In this document: positions 50,120 through 57,965 of the stretch, piece by piece
How the letters are laid out: every line of letters begins with the position of its first letter
Position numbering within the stretch: position 1 is the stretch's first letter
Assembly (NCBI RefSeq): GCF_947488945.1
Contig: NZ_CANLBS010000015.1
Coordinates: forward strand, 145,825 to 209,824
DNA from: an uncultured Streptomyces sp.
GTDB taxonomy: Bacteria; Actinomycetota; Actinomycetes; Streptomycetales; Streptomycetaceae
Reading direction: 5' to 3'
DNA: 64,000 nucleotides
Program-made: the position numbers and the translations under genes
The notes under the pieces: model-generated
What the model saw: only the letters and a program-made list of their open reading frames with translations
What the model was told of the DNA's origin: nothing
Database searches by the model: none

Positions 50120-51633
50120 GACCGCCCTCTATTCGGGTCGTTCAGGTCTGCCCGGGAGACGGCGGCGACCGTCTGCGGGTCGAGGTCGAAGAGTTCTCGC
50201 AGTGCGTCGGCGTACCCGGCGCCGCCGGGCTCGCTCGCGAGCTGCTTGACCCGCACGGTCGGCGCGTGCAGGAGCTTGTCGACGACGCGGCGCACCGTCT
50301 GGGTGATCTCGGAGCGCTGCTTGTCGTCGAGGCCGGGGAGGCGCCCGTCGAGGCGGGCGAGCTCGCCGGCGACCACGTCGGCGGCCATCATGCGCAGGGC
50401 GACGACGGTCGGCGTGATGTGGGCGGCCCGCTGGGCGGCGCCGAAGGCGGCCACCTCGTCGGAGACGATGGAGCGGACCCGGTCCACGTCGGCCGCCATC
50501 GGGGCGTCCGCGGACGCCTCCGCGAGCGTCTCGATGTCGACCAGGCGCACCCCGTCGATCCGCTGGGCGGCGCCGTCGATGTCGCGCGGCATGGCGAGGT
50601 CGAGGAGGGCGAGCCGGACCGGGCCGCTGTTCTGCGCGGGCACGGTGGCCCGGCGCACGGCGGTGGTCCGCCCGGCCGTGCCGGGCCCGTCGGCGTACGC
50701 GACGGTGCCGTTCTCCAGCCAGGCGGCGTGCTGGTCCATCGCCTCGCGGCCGGCGGGCGCGGGCACCGCCGGCGCCGTGGCCGAGGCGTCGAAGCCGACG
50801 CCCAGGGCCCCGGCGACGGCCTCGGCCGTCAGCACGAGACCGGTCGAGCCGGTGCAGGAGACGACGATGTCGGCACGTGTCAGTTCGGCCGGTACGGCCG
50901 TCATCTCGACGGCCCTGGCGAGCACCCCGGACCCGCCGGGCTGCCCGAGGATCTCCACCAGCCGGTCGGCGCGGGCGCGGGTGCGGTTGGCGACGGCGAT
51001 CTCGGCGACCCCGGCCCGCGCGAGCGTGGCGGCGGCCAGCGACGACATGGAGCCGGCGCCGATCACCAGGGCGCGCTTGCCGCGCGCCCAGGCGGACACC
51101 TCCTGCCCGGCGGCCAGCTGTTCCAGGCCGAAGGTGACGAGGGACTGCCCGGCGCGGTCGATCCCGGTCTCGCTGTGGGCGCGCTTGCCGACCCGCAGGG
51201 CCTGCTGGAACAGGTCGTTCAGCAGCCGGCCCGCGGTGTGGAGTTCCTGGCCGAGGGCGAGCGCGTCCTTGATCTGGCCGAGGATCTGGCCCTCGCCCAC
51301 GACCATCGAGTCCAGCCCGCAGGCCACCGAGAGCAGGTGGTGGACGGCGCGGTCCTCGTAGTGCACGTACAGATAAGGGGTGAGCTCGTCCAGGCCGACA
51401 CGGCTGTGCTGCGCGAGCAGGGTGGACAGCTCGGCGACGCCCGCGTGGAACTTGTCCACGTCGGCGTAGAGCTCGATGCGGTTGCAGGTGGCCAGCACGG
51501 CGGCCTCGGTCGCGGGTTCCGCGGCGAGGGTGTCCTGCAACAGCTTGGCCTGCGCCTCCGCGGCGAGCGACGCCCGTTCCAGTACGGAGACGGGGGCGCT
51601 GCGGTGGCTCAGTCCGACGACGAGGAGACTCAT
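50116..51633 (-). CDS. hemA: Glutamyl-tRNA reductase
   Basis: 505 residues. Reduces glutamyl-tRNA to glutamate-1-semialdehyde, the first committed step of haem synthesis, with HemL next. N-terminal VVGLSHRSAPVSVLER; the catalytic Cys is in ATCNRIELYA (about residue 50). A NADPH-binding fold (LVIGAGSMSSLAAATL) and a helical dimerisation domain follow. There is an Ala/Gly/Pro-rich insert (about 290-345) in the central domain. ATG overlaps the rex stop. Confidence 0.97.
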   Translation of the reverse strand: MSLLVVGLSHRSAPVSVLERASLAAEAQAKLLQDTLAAEPATEAAVLATCNRIELYADVDKFHAGVAELSTLLAQHSRVGLDELTPYLYVHYEDRAVHHLLSVACGLDSMVVGEGQILGQIKDALALGQELHTAGRLLNDLFQQALRVGKRAHSETGIDRAGQSLVTFGLEQLAAGQEVSAWARGKRALVIGAGSMSSLAAATLARAGVAEIAVANRTRARADRLVEILGQPGGSGVLARAVEMTAVPAELTRADIVVSCTGSTGLVLTAEAVAGALGVGFDASATAPAVPAPAGREAMDQHAAWLENGTVAYADGPGTAGRTTAVRRATVPAQNSGPVRLALLDLAMPRDIDGAAQRIDGVRLVDIETLAEASADAPMAADVDRVRSIVSDEVAAFGAAQRAAHITPTVVALRMMAADVVAGELARLDGRLPGLDDKQRSEITQTVRRVVDKLLHAPTVRVKQLASEPGGAGYADALRELFDLDPQTVAAVSRADLNDPNRGRS

Positions 51634-52397
51634 GCCGGCATCACGGCGGGCATGTCCCCGTCGGGTCCCTTCCGGCTCGCGGGGGTGGCGCGCATGGGCG
51701 GCGCGGCGGCGTCGTCGCCCTCGGGCTGACCGTCCTCGCCCGCCTTGCGCTGCTCGTGGAAGGCGAGGATCTGGAGCTCGATCGAGAGGTCGACCTTGCG
51801 CACGTCGACGCCCTCGGGCACCTGGAGCACGGTCGGCGCGAAGTTCAGGATGGACGTCACCCCGGCGGCCACCAGCCGGTCGCAGACCTGCTGGGCCGCT
51901 CCGGGCGGGGTGGTGATGACGCCGATGGAGACGCCGTTGTCGCTGATGATGCGGTCCAGCTCGTCCGTGTGCTGGACGGGGATGCCCGCGACGGGCGTGC
52001 CGGCCATGGCCGGGTCCGCGTCGATCAGCGCGGCGACCCGGAAGCCGCGCGAGGCGAACCCGCCGTAGTTGGCGAGGGCCGCGCCGAGGTTGCCGATGCC
52101 GACGATGGCGACCGGCCAGTCCTGGGTGAGGCCGAGTTCGCGGGAGATCTGGTAGACGAGGTACTCGACGTCGTAGCCGACACCGCGCGTCCCGTAGGAG
52201 CCCAGGTAGCTGAAGTCCTTCCGCAGCTTCGCGGAGTTGACCCCGGCCGCCGTCGCGAGTTCCTCGGAGGAGACCGTGGGAACGGAACGCTCGGACAGCG
52301 CGGTCAGCGCGCGGAGGTACAGAGGGAGTCGGGCGACCGTGGCCTCGGGAATTCCTCGGCTTCGGGTCGCCGGTCGGTGAGTTCGGCCAGTTGCCAC
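51630..52397 (-). CDS. rex: Redox-sensing repressor Rex
   Basis: 255 residues. Rex binds DNA when NAD+ is high and lets go on NADH, raising respiratory genes at low oxygen. The N-terminal winged helix (LPLYLRALTALSERSV, then VNSAKLRKDFSYLGSYGTRGVGYDV) and the Rossmann NADH-binding fold (VAIVGIGNLGAALANYGGF) are clear. A Rex operator lies 75 bases upstream. GTG at 52397 with AGGAG close by. It heads rex-hemA-hemC-hemD, as in S. coelicolor. Confidence 0.97.
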   Translation of the reverse strand: MATGRTHRPATRSRGIPEATVARLPLYLRALTALSERSVPTVSSEELATAAGVNSAKLRKDFSYLGSYGTRGVGYDVEYLVYQISRELGLTQDWPVAIVGIGNLGAALANYGGFASRGFRVAALIDADPAMAGTPVAGIPVQHTDELDRIISDNGVSIGVITTPPGAAQQVCDRLVAAGVTSILNFAPTVLQVPEGVDVRKVDLSIELQILAFHEQRKAGEDGQPEGDDAAAPPMRATPASRKGPDGDMPAVMPA

Positions 52398-52471
52398 GGT
52401 GCTCCTGCGGGATGAGCGGGGCTGCAGGCGGCCGTATGTCCCAAGACCGCCCCGTCCACAGCAGGCTATGT

Positions 52472-52493
52472 CTTTGTGAACACGTGCACAAAG
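52472..52493. promoter_or_regulatory. Rex operator (ROP)
   Basis: CTTTGTG-N8-CACAAAG is a perfect inverted repeat matching the actinobacterial Rex site TGTGAANNNNTTCACA. It is 75 bases before the rex start, where S. coelicolor Rex controls its own operon. Confidence 0.9.
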
Positions 52494-52674
52494 ATTGTGT
52501 CCGGTTTGTCCGGTCAAAGTGACCGGGGTCACGCGGATTTCCCGCCTGTTCCAGGAACCACGGACCGCATCAACCCGTTGCGGGCTCGAAGGGGACAAAG
52601 CGGTACACACTCCTCACGACTCCGCCCCCGAACACCACTCAAAACGCCCGTAATGTTAACCGGGTTTCGTCGCC

Positions 52675-52959
52675 TCAAGCACCCAGCGCCTTGCGCAGCC
52701 TCGCCGGGTCCACCCGCCAGAACGTGTGCTGCTCACCGTCCACCAGCACCACCGGGACCTGCTCCCAGTACTCCTTGTACAACGCCTCGTCCTGCGTGAT
52801 GTCCCGTTCGACCAGGGATGCCCCGGTCTCCGCGCACACCTCGCTCACCACCGCCCGCGCGTCGTCGCACAGATGGCAGCCGGGCTTCCCCACCAGCGTG
52901 ACCACCCGGTCCGCGGGCCTCTTCCTCGTACGACGCAACAGGGCACTCATGTCCACCAT
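52675..52959 (-). CDS. Glutaredoxin-family protein
   Basis: 94 residues with a thioredoxin fold and active-site CHLC in VGKPGCHLCDDARAV (about 26-40), followed by VPVVLVDGEQHTFWRVD, the usual cis-Pro strand. Two ATG starts (52959 and 52950) are both possible. Upstream of rex on the same strand with 277 bases between, so it has a separate promoter from the Rex site. Divergent from the HAD phosphatase gene. Redox partner (mycothiol or thioredoxin) unknown. Confidence 0.88.
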   Translation of the reverse strand: MVDMSALLRRTRKRPADRVVTLVGKPGCHLCDDARAVVSEVCAETGASLVERDITQDEALYKEYWEQVPVVLVDGEQHTFWRVDPARLRKALGA

Positions 52960-53138
52960 TCTGCGCCCCCGCCCCGCTTTTCCGACCCCGTGCCGCACAC
53001 CGGAACGACGGGGCACGGCGTGGGGGAAACGCGCGGGGAAACGGCCCGCCCGGCGCGTCACGACGACGCCGCGGAGAGTTCACGCCCTCGCCCACGGGGC
53101 GCGCGGCCGGGGACGCCCGGACTGGTTATGCTCGCCGC

Positions 53139-54095
53139 ATGGCCTCTCTTGGATGGCTCACGCCCCGTAGGCGCTCCGCCACGGCACGCAGCGTGCTCGC
53201 AGGTGAAGCCGCGGCCGAGGCCGCCCGCAAGGCGGCGCTGGCCCCGGACGACGCCTCCCTGCTCACCCGGCCCCCCGGCGACGCCGACCAGGCTCCCGAG
53301 GTGCCGGCGTTCCCGGTGGCCGGGGACGAACGCGCGGCCGCGTTCTTCGACCTCGACAACACCGTGATGCAGGGCGCCGCGATCTTCCACTTCGGCCGCG
53401 GACTGTACAAGCGGAAGTTCTTCCAGCGCCGCGAGCTCACCCGCTTCGCCTGGCAGCAGGCGTGGTTCCGGCTGGCCGGCGTCGAGGACCCCGAGCACAT
53501 GCAGGACGCCCGCGACAGCGCCCTGTCCATCGTCAAGGGCCACCGGGTCTCCGAGCTGATGTCCATCGGCGAGGAGATCTACGACGAGTACATGGCCGAC
53601 CGCATCTGGCCCGGCACCCGCGCCCTCGCCCAGGCCCACCTGGACGCCGGGCAGAAGGTATGGCTGGTCACCGCCGCCCCGGTGGAGACCGCGACGATCA
53701 TCGCCCGCCGGCTCGGCCTGACCGGCGCCCTCGGCACCGTCGCCGAGTCCGTCGACGGCGTCTACACCGGCCGCCTCGTCGGCGAGCCCCTGCACGGCCC
53801 CGCCAAGGCCGAGGCCGTCCGCGCCCTGGCCGCGGCCGAGGGACTCGACCTCGAACGCTGCGCCGCGTACAGCGACTCGCACAACGACATCCCGATGCTG
53901 TCGCTGGTCGGCCACCCGTACGCGATCAATCCCGACACCAAGCTCCGCAAGCACGCCCGGTCCCTGGACTGGCGGCTGCGCGACTACCGCACCGGCCGCA
54001 AGGCCGCGAAGGTCGGCATCCCGGCCGCCGCGGGTGTGGGCGCCCTGGCCGGCGGCACCGTCGCCGCGGTCGCGCTGCACCGCCGCCGCCGCTGA
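53139..54095 (+). CDS. HAD-superfamily (subfamily IB) hydrolase
   Basis: 318 residues. Motif I is FFDLDNTVMQGAAIF (catalytic Asp pair), motif II VTAAP, motif III Lys in GPAKAEAVRAL and motif IV AYSDSHNDIPML, as in the SerB-like HAD-IB group. N-terminal ~65 residues are a variable charged extension. A C-terminal hydrophobic Ala/Gly-rich helix (IPAAAGVGALAGGTVAAVAL) ends in RRRR, so it may be tail-anchored in the membrane. Substrate likely a phosphorylated small molecule or lipid. ATG at 53139. Confidence 0.92.
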   Translation: MASLGWLTPRRRSATARSVLAGEAAAEAARKAALAPDDASLLTRPPGDADQAPEVPAFPVAGDERAAAFFDLDNTVMQGAAIFHFGRGLYKRKFFQRRELTRFAWQQAWFRLAGVEDPEHMQDARDSALSIVKGHRVSELMSIGEEIYDEYMADRIWPGTRALAQAHLDAGQKVWLVTAAPVETATIIARRLGLTGALGTVAESVDGVYTGRLVGEPLHGPAKAEAVRALAAAEGLDLERCAAYSDSHNDIPMLSLVGHPYAINPDTKLRKHARSLDWRLRDYRTGRKAAKVGIPAAAGVGALAGGTVAAVALHRRRR

Positions 54096-54498
54096 CCCCG
54101 CCGCTCCACCCCTCCCCCTTCCTTCGCGCGGGCGCGCCCGCGTGCTCCGCCGCGCCCGACACGCGCCGTCCGTACGGCAGTTCCGTGCCGGGGATCCCCG
54201 CACCCGTCACACCCCGTGCACCCCTGGGGCATCGAGTCCCGTGATCGCCCCCCGAGCACAACACGTCGTCACCAAAGACAGATCACGACGGAATTCGATC
54301 AATAACTGATCACCATCTGCGACTGAAACCGTCACCGAAAGATGACGAAAACGACCTAACCGATGATTTGAGCAACTCGGTGTAGCGCCGCCTGTACGAA
54401 GCGTTATTCTCCTCAGACGCATAACGAAGCCCGTCACCCTTACGTCACGTGACGGTTTTCCCACTGCTCGTGATGGAAGCTCTGCCTCTGGGAGTCCC
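54096..54498. other. 403-bp bldN upstream region with inverted repeats
   Basis: The section from about 54270 to 54480 is clearly lower in G+C than its surroundings. It holds GATCA-N5-TGATC at 54297-54311, CGTCA-N8-TGACG at 54330-54347 and CGTCACGTGACG at 54443-54454. bldN is controlled by several regulators in other Streptomyces, including BldD, so some of these are probably binding sites, but none can be assigned to a protein here. Confidence 0.55.
54443..54454. promoter_or_regulatory. Perfect 12-bp palindrome before bldN
   Basis: CGTCACGTGACG is centred 51 bases before the bldN start codon. It shares its CGTCA/TGACG half-sites with the wider repeat at 54330-54347, which suggests one regulator bound at both. 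Confidence 0.5.
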
Positions 54499-55275
54499 GT
54501 GTACCCACACGTCGGGGTTGACGCCTCGGGCCTGGCTACGCTGCGTGCGTCGGTCGTCGACCGCTTGCGCGGCCTCGTCCCCACCGCGTACGCCGTCCCC
54601 GCGCTCGCCGCCCCTGCACCTGTCGGCCCCTGCTACGCCCTGGCCGAACGGAGCGCGGCGGTCGGAAGACGCGGCAACCGCGGCACCGCGGCCACGTCGA
54701 CCGTTCGCCGGCCCACCGCCGACAGCGACAGCGCGCGCATGATGGATCTCGTCGAACGCGCGCAGGCCGGTGAGGCGGACGCCTTCGGCCGCCTGTACGA
54801 CCAGTACAGCGACACCGTGTACCGGTACATCTACTACCGCGTGGGCGGCAAGGCGACGGCGGAGGATCTCACCAGCGAGACCTTCCTGCGCGCGCTGCGG
54901 CGCATCTCCACCTTCACCTGGCAGGGCCGCGACTTCGGCGCCTGGCTGGTCACGATCGCCCGCAACCTGGTCGCCGACCACTTCAAGTCCAGTCGTTTCC
55001 GGCTGGAAGTGACCACCGGCGAGATGCTCGACGCCAACGAGGTCGAACGCTCCCCCGAGGACTCCGTCCTGGAGTCCCTCTCCAACGCCGCGCTGCTCCA
55101 GGCCGTGCGCCGGCTCAACCCGCAGCAGCAGGAGTGCGTCACGCTCCGGTTCCTGCAAGGGCTCTCGGTCGCCGAGACGGCCCGGGTGATGGGCAAGAAC
55201 GAGGGCGCCATCAAGACGCTCCAGTACCGCGCGGTCCGCACCCTCGCCCGGCTCCTGCCCGACGACGCCCGCTGA
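54499..55275 (+). CDS. bldN: ECF sigma factor BldN with N-terminal pro-sequence
   Basis: 258 residues. Sigma region 2 (about 81-150: DLVERAQAGEADAFGRLYDQ, then ETFLRALRRISTFTW) and region 4 (about 195-255: RRLNPQQQECVTLRFLQGLS) are intact. The first ~80 residues form the unusual extension that is cut off to activate BldN in S. coelicolor; the opening MYPHVGVDASGLATLRAS is the same text as in that species. It directs bldM and chaplin/rodlin genes in aerial growth. GTG start with GGGAG upstream. Confidence 0.96.
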   Translation: MYPHVGVDASGLATLRASVVDRLRGLVPTAYAVPALAAPAPVGPCYALAERSAAVGRRGNRGTAATSTVRRPTADSDSARMMDLVERAQAGEADAFGRLYDQYSDTVYRYIYYRVGGKATAEDLTSETFLRALRRISTFTWQGRDFGAWLVTIARNLVADHFKSSRFRLEVTTGEMLDANEVERSPEDSVLESLSNAALLQAVRRLNPQQQECVTLRFLQGLSVAETARVMGKNEGAIKTLQYRAVRTLARLLPDDAR

Positions 55276-55587
55276 CCGCGCACCGACCACCCCCTCGAAA
55301 CCACGAGCACCCCGAGCACCACCAGAACCGCCCGCACCCCGCGCACACCCGTTCGCGGGCCGTACATCCGTACGTCCGTCATGACCCGGCGTGTCGCGGA
55401 CCTGACGCGCTGGTCCGATCATCCGTCGTCCGTAACCCAAGTGCCGCGCCGCTCGTTGTGCCGGATGCAGGCCCCCTGTCGCACACCCTGTTCGCCCCAC
55501 TCACTCCATCGAGTGGAAGCGCTCAAGGTGGGCAACCTTCCGAACCCTCAGGGGAGTCGACCGTCATGACGAGAGGAGGTGCCGCCA
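55276..55587. other. 312-bp gap between bldN and rsbN
   Basis: No gene is supported. It contains the promoter-like CGTAAC/CGTTGT pair at 55431-55459. The first 120 bases are C-rich, with no strong stem, so bldN transcription may run through. Confidence 0.5.
55431..55459 (+). promoter_or_regulatory. Candidate sigma-BldN promoter for rsbN
   Basis: CGTAAC (55431-55436), 17 bases, CGTTGT (55454-55459). This fits what I recall of the BldN consensus (CGTAAC, about 16-17 bases, CGTTG). It lies 128 bases upstream of rsbN, which would make the anti-sigma gene a BldN target and close a feedback loop. Confidence 0.6.
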
Positions 55588-56817
55588 GTGATCGCAAACG
55601 TTTCGGCACACCGGCGGGCGAACGCCTTCGCCCAGGCCCTGGACGAGCAGTCGTCCCAGGGTGCGGCGGCCGCACAGCCCGAGGAGCCGGCCGAGCAGGC
55701 CGACCACGGACCGTTGCTGGCCCTGGCGAACGGCCTCGGTGAAGTACCGAAGCCCGAGTTCGATCCCGAAGTCAAAGTGGTGCAACGGGCCCAGCTCGTC
55801 GCCGCCATGGAGACCATGTTCGCCCAGGGCGGTGCGTCCACGGGCCCTACGGTGCCCGACCAGCGGACCGGGGGAGCGCACCGGGCGTCCCCCCTGAAGA
55901 AGCTCCGCCCCCGCTCGCGCTGGGCGAAGGGACTCACGGCCGGCGGACTGACCGTCGGGGTCGCCGCCGGTGCCTTCGGCGGGGTGGCCGCCGCGAGCTC
56001 CGACGCCCTGCCGGGTGACTCGCTCTACGGCCTGAAGCGCGGCATGGAGGACATCCAGCGCTCCATGGCCGACTCCGACGCCGCCCGCGGCGAGGCCTAC
56101 CTCGACCAGGCGTCCACCCGGCTCAGCGAGGCGAGACGCCTGATGGAGCGGGGGCGTTCCGGTCCCCTGGACCACGAATCCCTCGGCGAGGTCAGGCGCA
56201 CCCTCAACGGCATGTCCCACGACGCCGCCGAGGGCCACCGGCTGCTGCACTCCGCCTACGAGCGGGACGGCAAGATCGGCCCGATCCAGCTGCTCGACTC
56301 CTTCTCCCGCTCCCACCGGGACACCTGGGCCGGACTGCGCGACCGGCTGCCCGTCCAACTCGCCGACGTGGGCGAACAGGTGAGCTCCGTCCTCGACGCC
56401 ATGGAGGACGAGATCGCCCCGCTGCAGTCCCTGCTGCCCCGCGGGCCGCAGGAGAGCCGCACCGCCGAGCGCTCCGCGGCCCCGCGGCAGGACGGCGGCG
56501 CACCCGGCGCCGACGACGCCGTACCCGCCCCGCCCGGGGACCCCGCTTCCGACCCCGCCGCGGACCGGAAGAGCGACACCCCCGAGCCCTCCGGCGCCAC
56601 CGGCACGGACGAGTCCCCCGAGAAGGACGGACTCCTCACCGGCGGCGCGGGCGGCGGCCTGCTCGACGAACTCCCCACCGGCCAGGACGACGACGCCACC
56701 ACCCCGTCGCCCGGCGACCGGTCCACTCCGGACCCCGCCCCGGACATCACCCTGCCCCCGCTGCTCCCCGGCCTGCTCCCCGGCCTGGGCATCCAGGGCG
56801 AGGACATCGCCCCGTAG
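55588..56817 (+). CDS. rsbN: Anti-sigma factor RsbN (membrane protein, DUF5667-like)
   Basis: 409 residues. The N-terminal ~100 residues are cytoplasmic and should hold BldN (FAQALDEQ, then PEVKVVQRAQLVAAMETMF). A single membrane helix lies at about 113-137 (GLTAGGLTVGVAAGAFGGVA). Outside, PGDSLYGLKRGMEDIQRS starts a helical domain (about 140-290) of DUF5667 type. The rest is disordered Asp/Pro/Ser. GTG at 55588 with AGGAGGT eight bases upstream; a GTG inside that site is rejected. Directly after bldN, as in S. coelicolor and S. venezuelae. Confidence 0.93.
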   Translation: MIANVSAHRRANAFAQALDEQSSQGAAAAQPEEPAEQADHGPLLALANGLGEVPKPEFDPEVKVVQRAQLVAAMETMFAQGGASTGPTVPDQRTGGAHRASPLKKLRPRSRWAKGLTAGGLTVGVAAGAFGGVAAASSDALPGDSLYGLKRGMEDIQRSMADSDAARGEAYLDQASTRLSEARRLMERGRSGPLDHESLGEVRRTLNGMSHDAAEGHRLLHSAYERDGKIGPIQLLDSFSRSHRDTWAGLRDRLPVQLADVGEQVSSVLDAMEDEIAPLQSLLPRGPQESRTAERSAAPRQDGGAPGADDAVPAPPGDPASDPAADRKSDTPEPSGATGTDESPEKDGLLTGGAGGGLLDELPTGQDDDATTPSPGDRSTPDPAPDITLPPLLPGLLPGLGIQGEDIAP

Positions 56818-56822
56818 GGGCA

Positions 56823-56879
56823 CCGGGCACGAGGTGGGGGCGGACCCGCACGGGTCCGCCCCCACCTCGTCGTGCCCGG
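56823..56879. terminator. Very long perfect-stem terminator between rsbN and the acyltransferase gene
   Basis: A 20-bp perfect inverted repeat (56829-56848 and 56851-56870) with a two-base centre, extended outward by CCGGGC / GCCCGG. It sits between convergent genes and serves both. Confidence 0.9.
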
Positions 56880-56906
56880 CTCCGCACGCCCGGTCCGGGA
56901 AACCGC

Positions 56907-57950
56907 TCAGAAGAAGACGGAACGCCGCTGCACCAGCAGCTTGTAGAGCGTGTGCTGGATCTGTTCGCGCACCTGGTCCGTCAGGTTGAACATCAGCATC
57001 GGGTCCTCCGCCGCCTCCTGCGGATACCCGTCGGTCTGGATCGGCTCACCGAACTGGATCGTCCACTTCGTCGGCAGCGGCACCAGGCCCAGCGGCCCCA
57101 GCCACGGGAACGTCGGCGTGACCGGGAAGTACGGGAAGCCGAGCAGCCGCGCCACCGTCCGCGCGTTGCCGACCATCGGATAGATCTCCTCGGCGCCGAC
57201 GATCGAGCACGGCACGATCGGCACCCCGGCCCGCAGCGCCGTCGACACGAACCCGCCCCGGCCGAATCGCTGGAGCTTGTACCGGTCGCCGAACGGCTTG
57301 CCGAGGCCCTTGAACCCTTCCGGCATCACCCCGACGATCTCTCCCCGCTCCAGCAGCGCCTGCGCGTCCTCCGCACACGCCAGGGTGTGCCCCGCCTTCC
57401 GCGCCAGCTCGTTCACCACCGGAAGCTGGAAGACCAGGTCCGCCGCGAGCAACCGCAGGTGCCGGGCGGCCGGATGGTGGTCGTGCACCGCGACCTGGAG
57501 CATCAGCCCGTCCAGCGGCAGCGTCCCCGAGTGGTTGGCCACCACCAGCGCCCCGCCGTCCGACGGGATGTTCTCCACGCCCTTCACCTCGACGCGGAAG
57601 TAGTGGTCCGCCAGCGGCCGCAGCAGCGACATCAGGACCTGGTCGGTCAGCTCCTCGTCGTAACCGAAGTCGTCGACCTCGTAGTCGCCGGTGACCCGTC
57701 GGCGCAGGAAGGCCAGTCCGCTCGCGACCCGCCGCTCCCACTCCCCCCGCGGCGCGTCCTCCGGCGGCTCCTGGGCGGCCCGTGGAGCCTCCTCGTCGCC
57801 CAGGGGCAGCCGGGCCCCCGGCAGGGCGCTGACCGGCGCGCCGGGGCCCTCCTGCCCGGCCGCCGGCCCCGGCCGGCGGCGCGCCGACCGGGGGGTGGAA
57901 CCGGACCGGGAACGGTCGTCGTCGAACGGGATCACCTTGGCGTCCGCCAT
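56907..57950 (-). CDS. Lysophospholipid (1-acylglycerol-3-phosphate) acyltransferase family protein
   Basis: 347 residues. The PlsC-type catalytic motif is NHSGTLPLDG (HX4D variant), with PEGFKGLG as the second conserved block. The first ~85 residues are a polar, low-complexity extension. It transfers acyl groups to lysophospholipid or a related glycerol backbone at the inner membrane. The gene follows the epimerase by 15 bases and is probably co-transcribed with it, so the pair may modify a cell-envelope lipid. Confidence 0.92.
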   Translation of the reverse strand: MADAKVIPFDDDRSRSGSTPRSARRRPGPAAGQEGPGAPVSALPGARLPLGDEEAPRAAQEPPEDAPRGEWERRVASGLAFLRRRVTGDYEVDDFGYDEELTDQVLMSLLRPLADHYFRVEVKGVENIPSDGGALVVANHSGTLPLDGLMLQVAVHDHHPAARHLRLLAADLVFQLPVVNELARKAGHTLACAEDAQALLERGEIVGVMPEGFKGLGKPFGDRYKLQRFGRGGFVSTALRAGVPIVPCSIVGAEEIYPMVGNARTVARLLGFPYFPVTPTFPWLGPLGLVPLPTKWTIQFGEPIQTDGYPQEAAEDPMLMFNLTDQVREQIQHTLYKLLVQRRSVFF

Positions 57951-57965
57951 CGTGGGTGCCCTCCT

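Noticed and set aside
55579..55587. GTG at 55579 as the rsbN start
   Set aside because: It lies inside the AGGAGGT ribosome binding site that serves the GTG at 55588.
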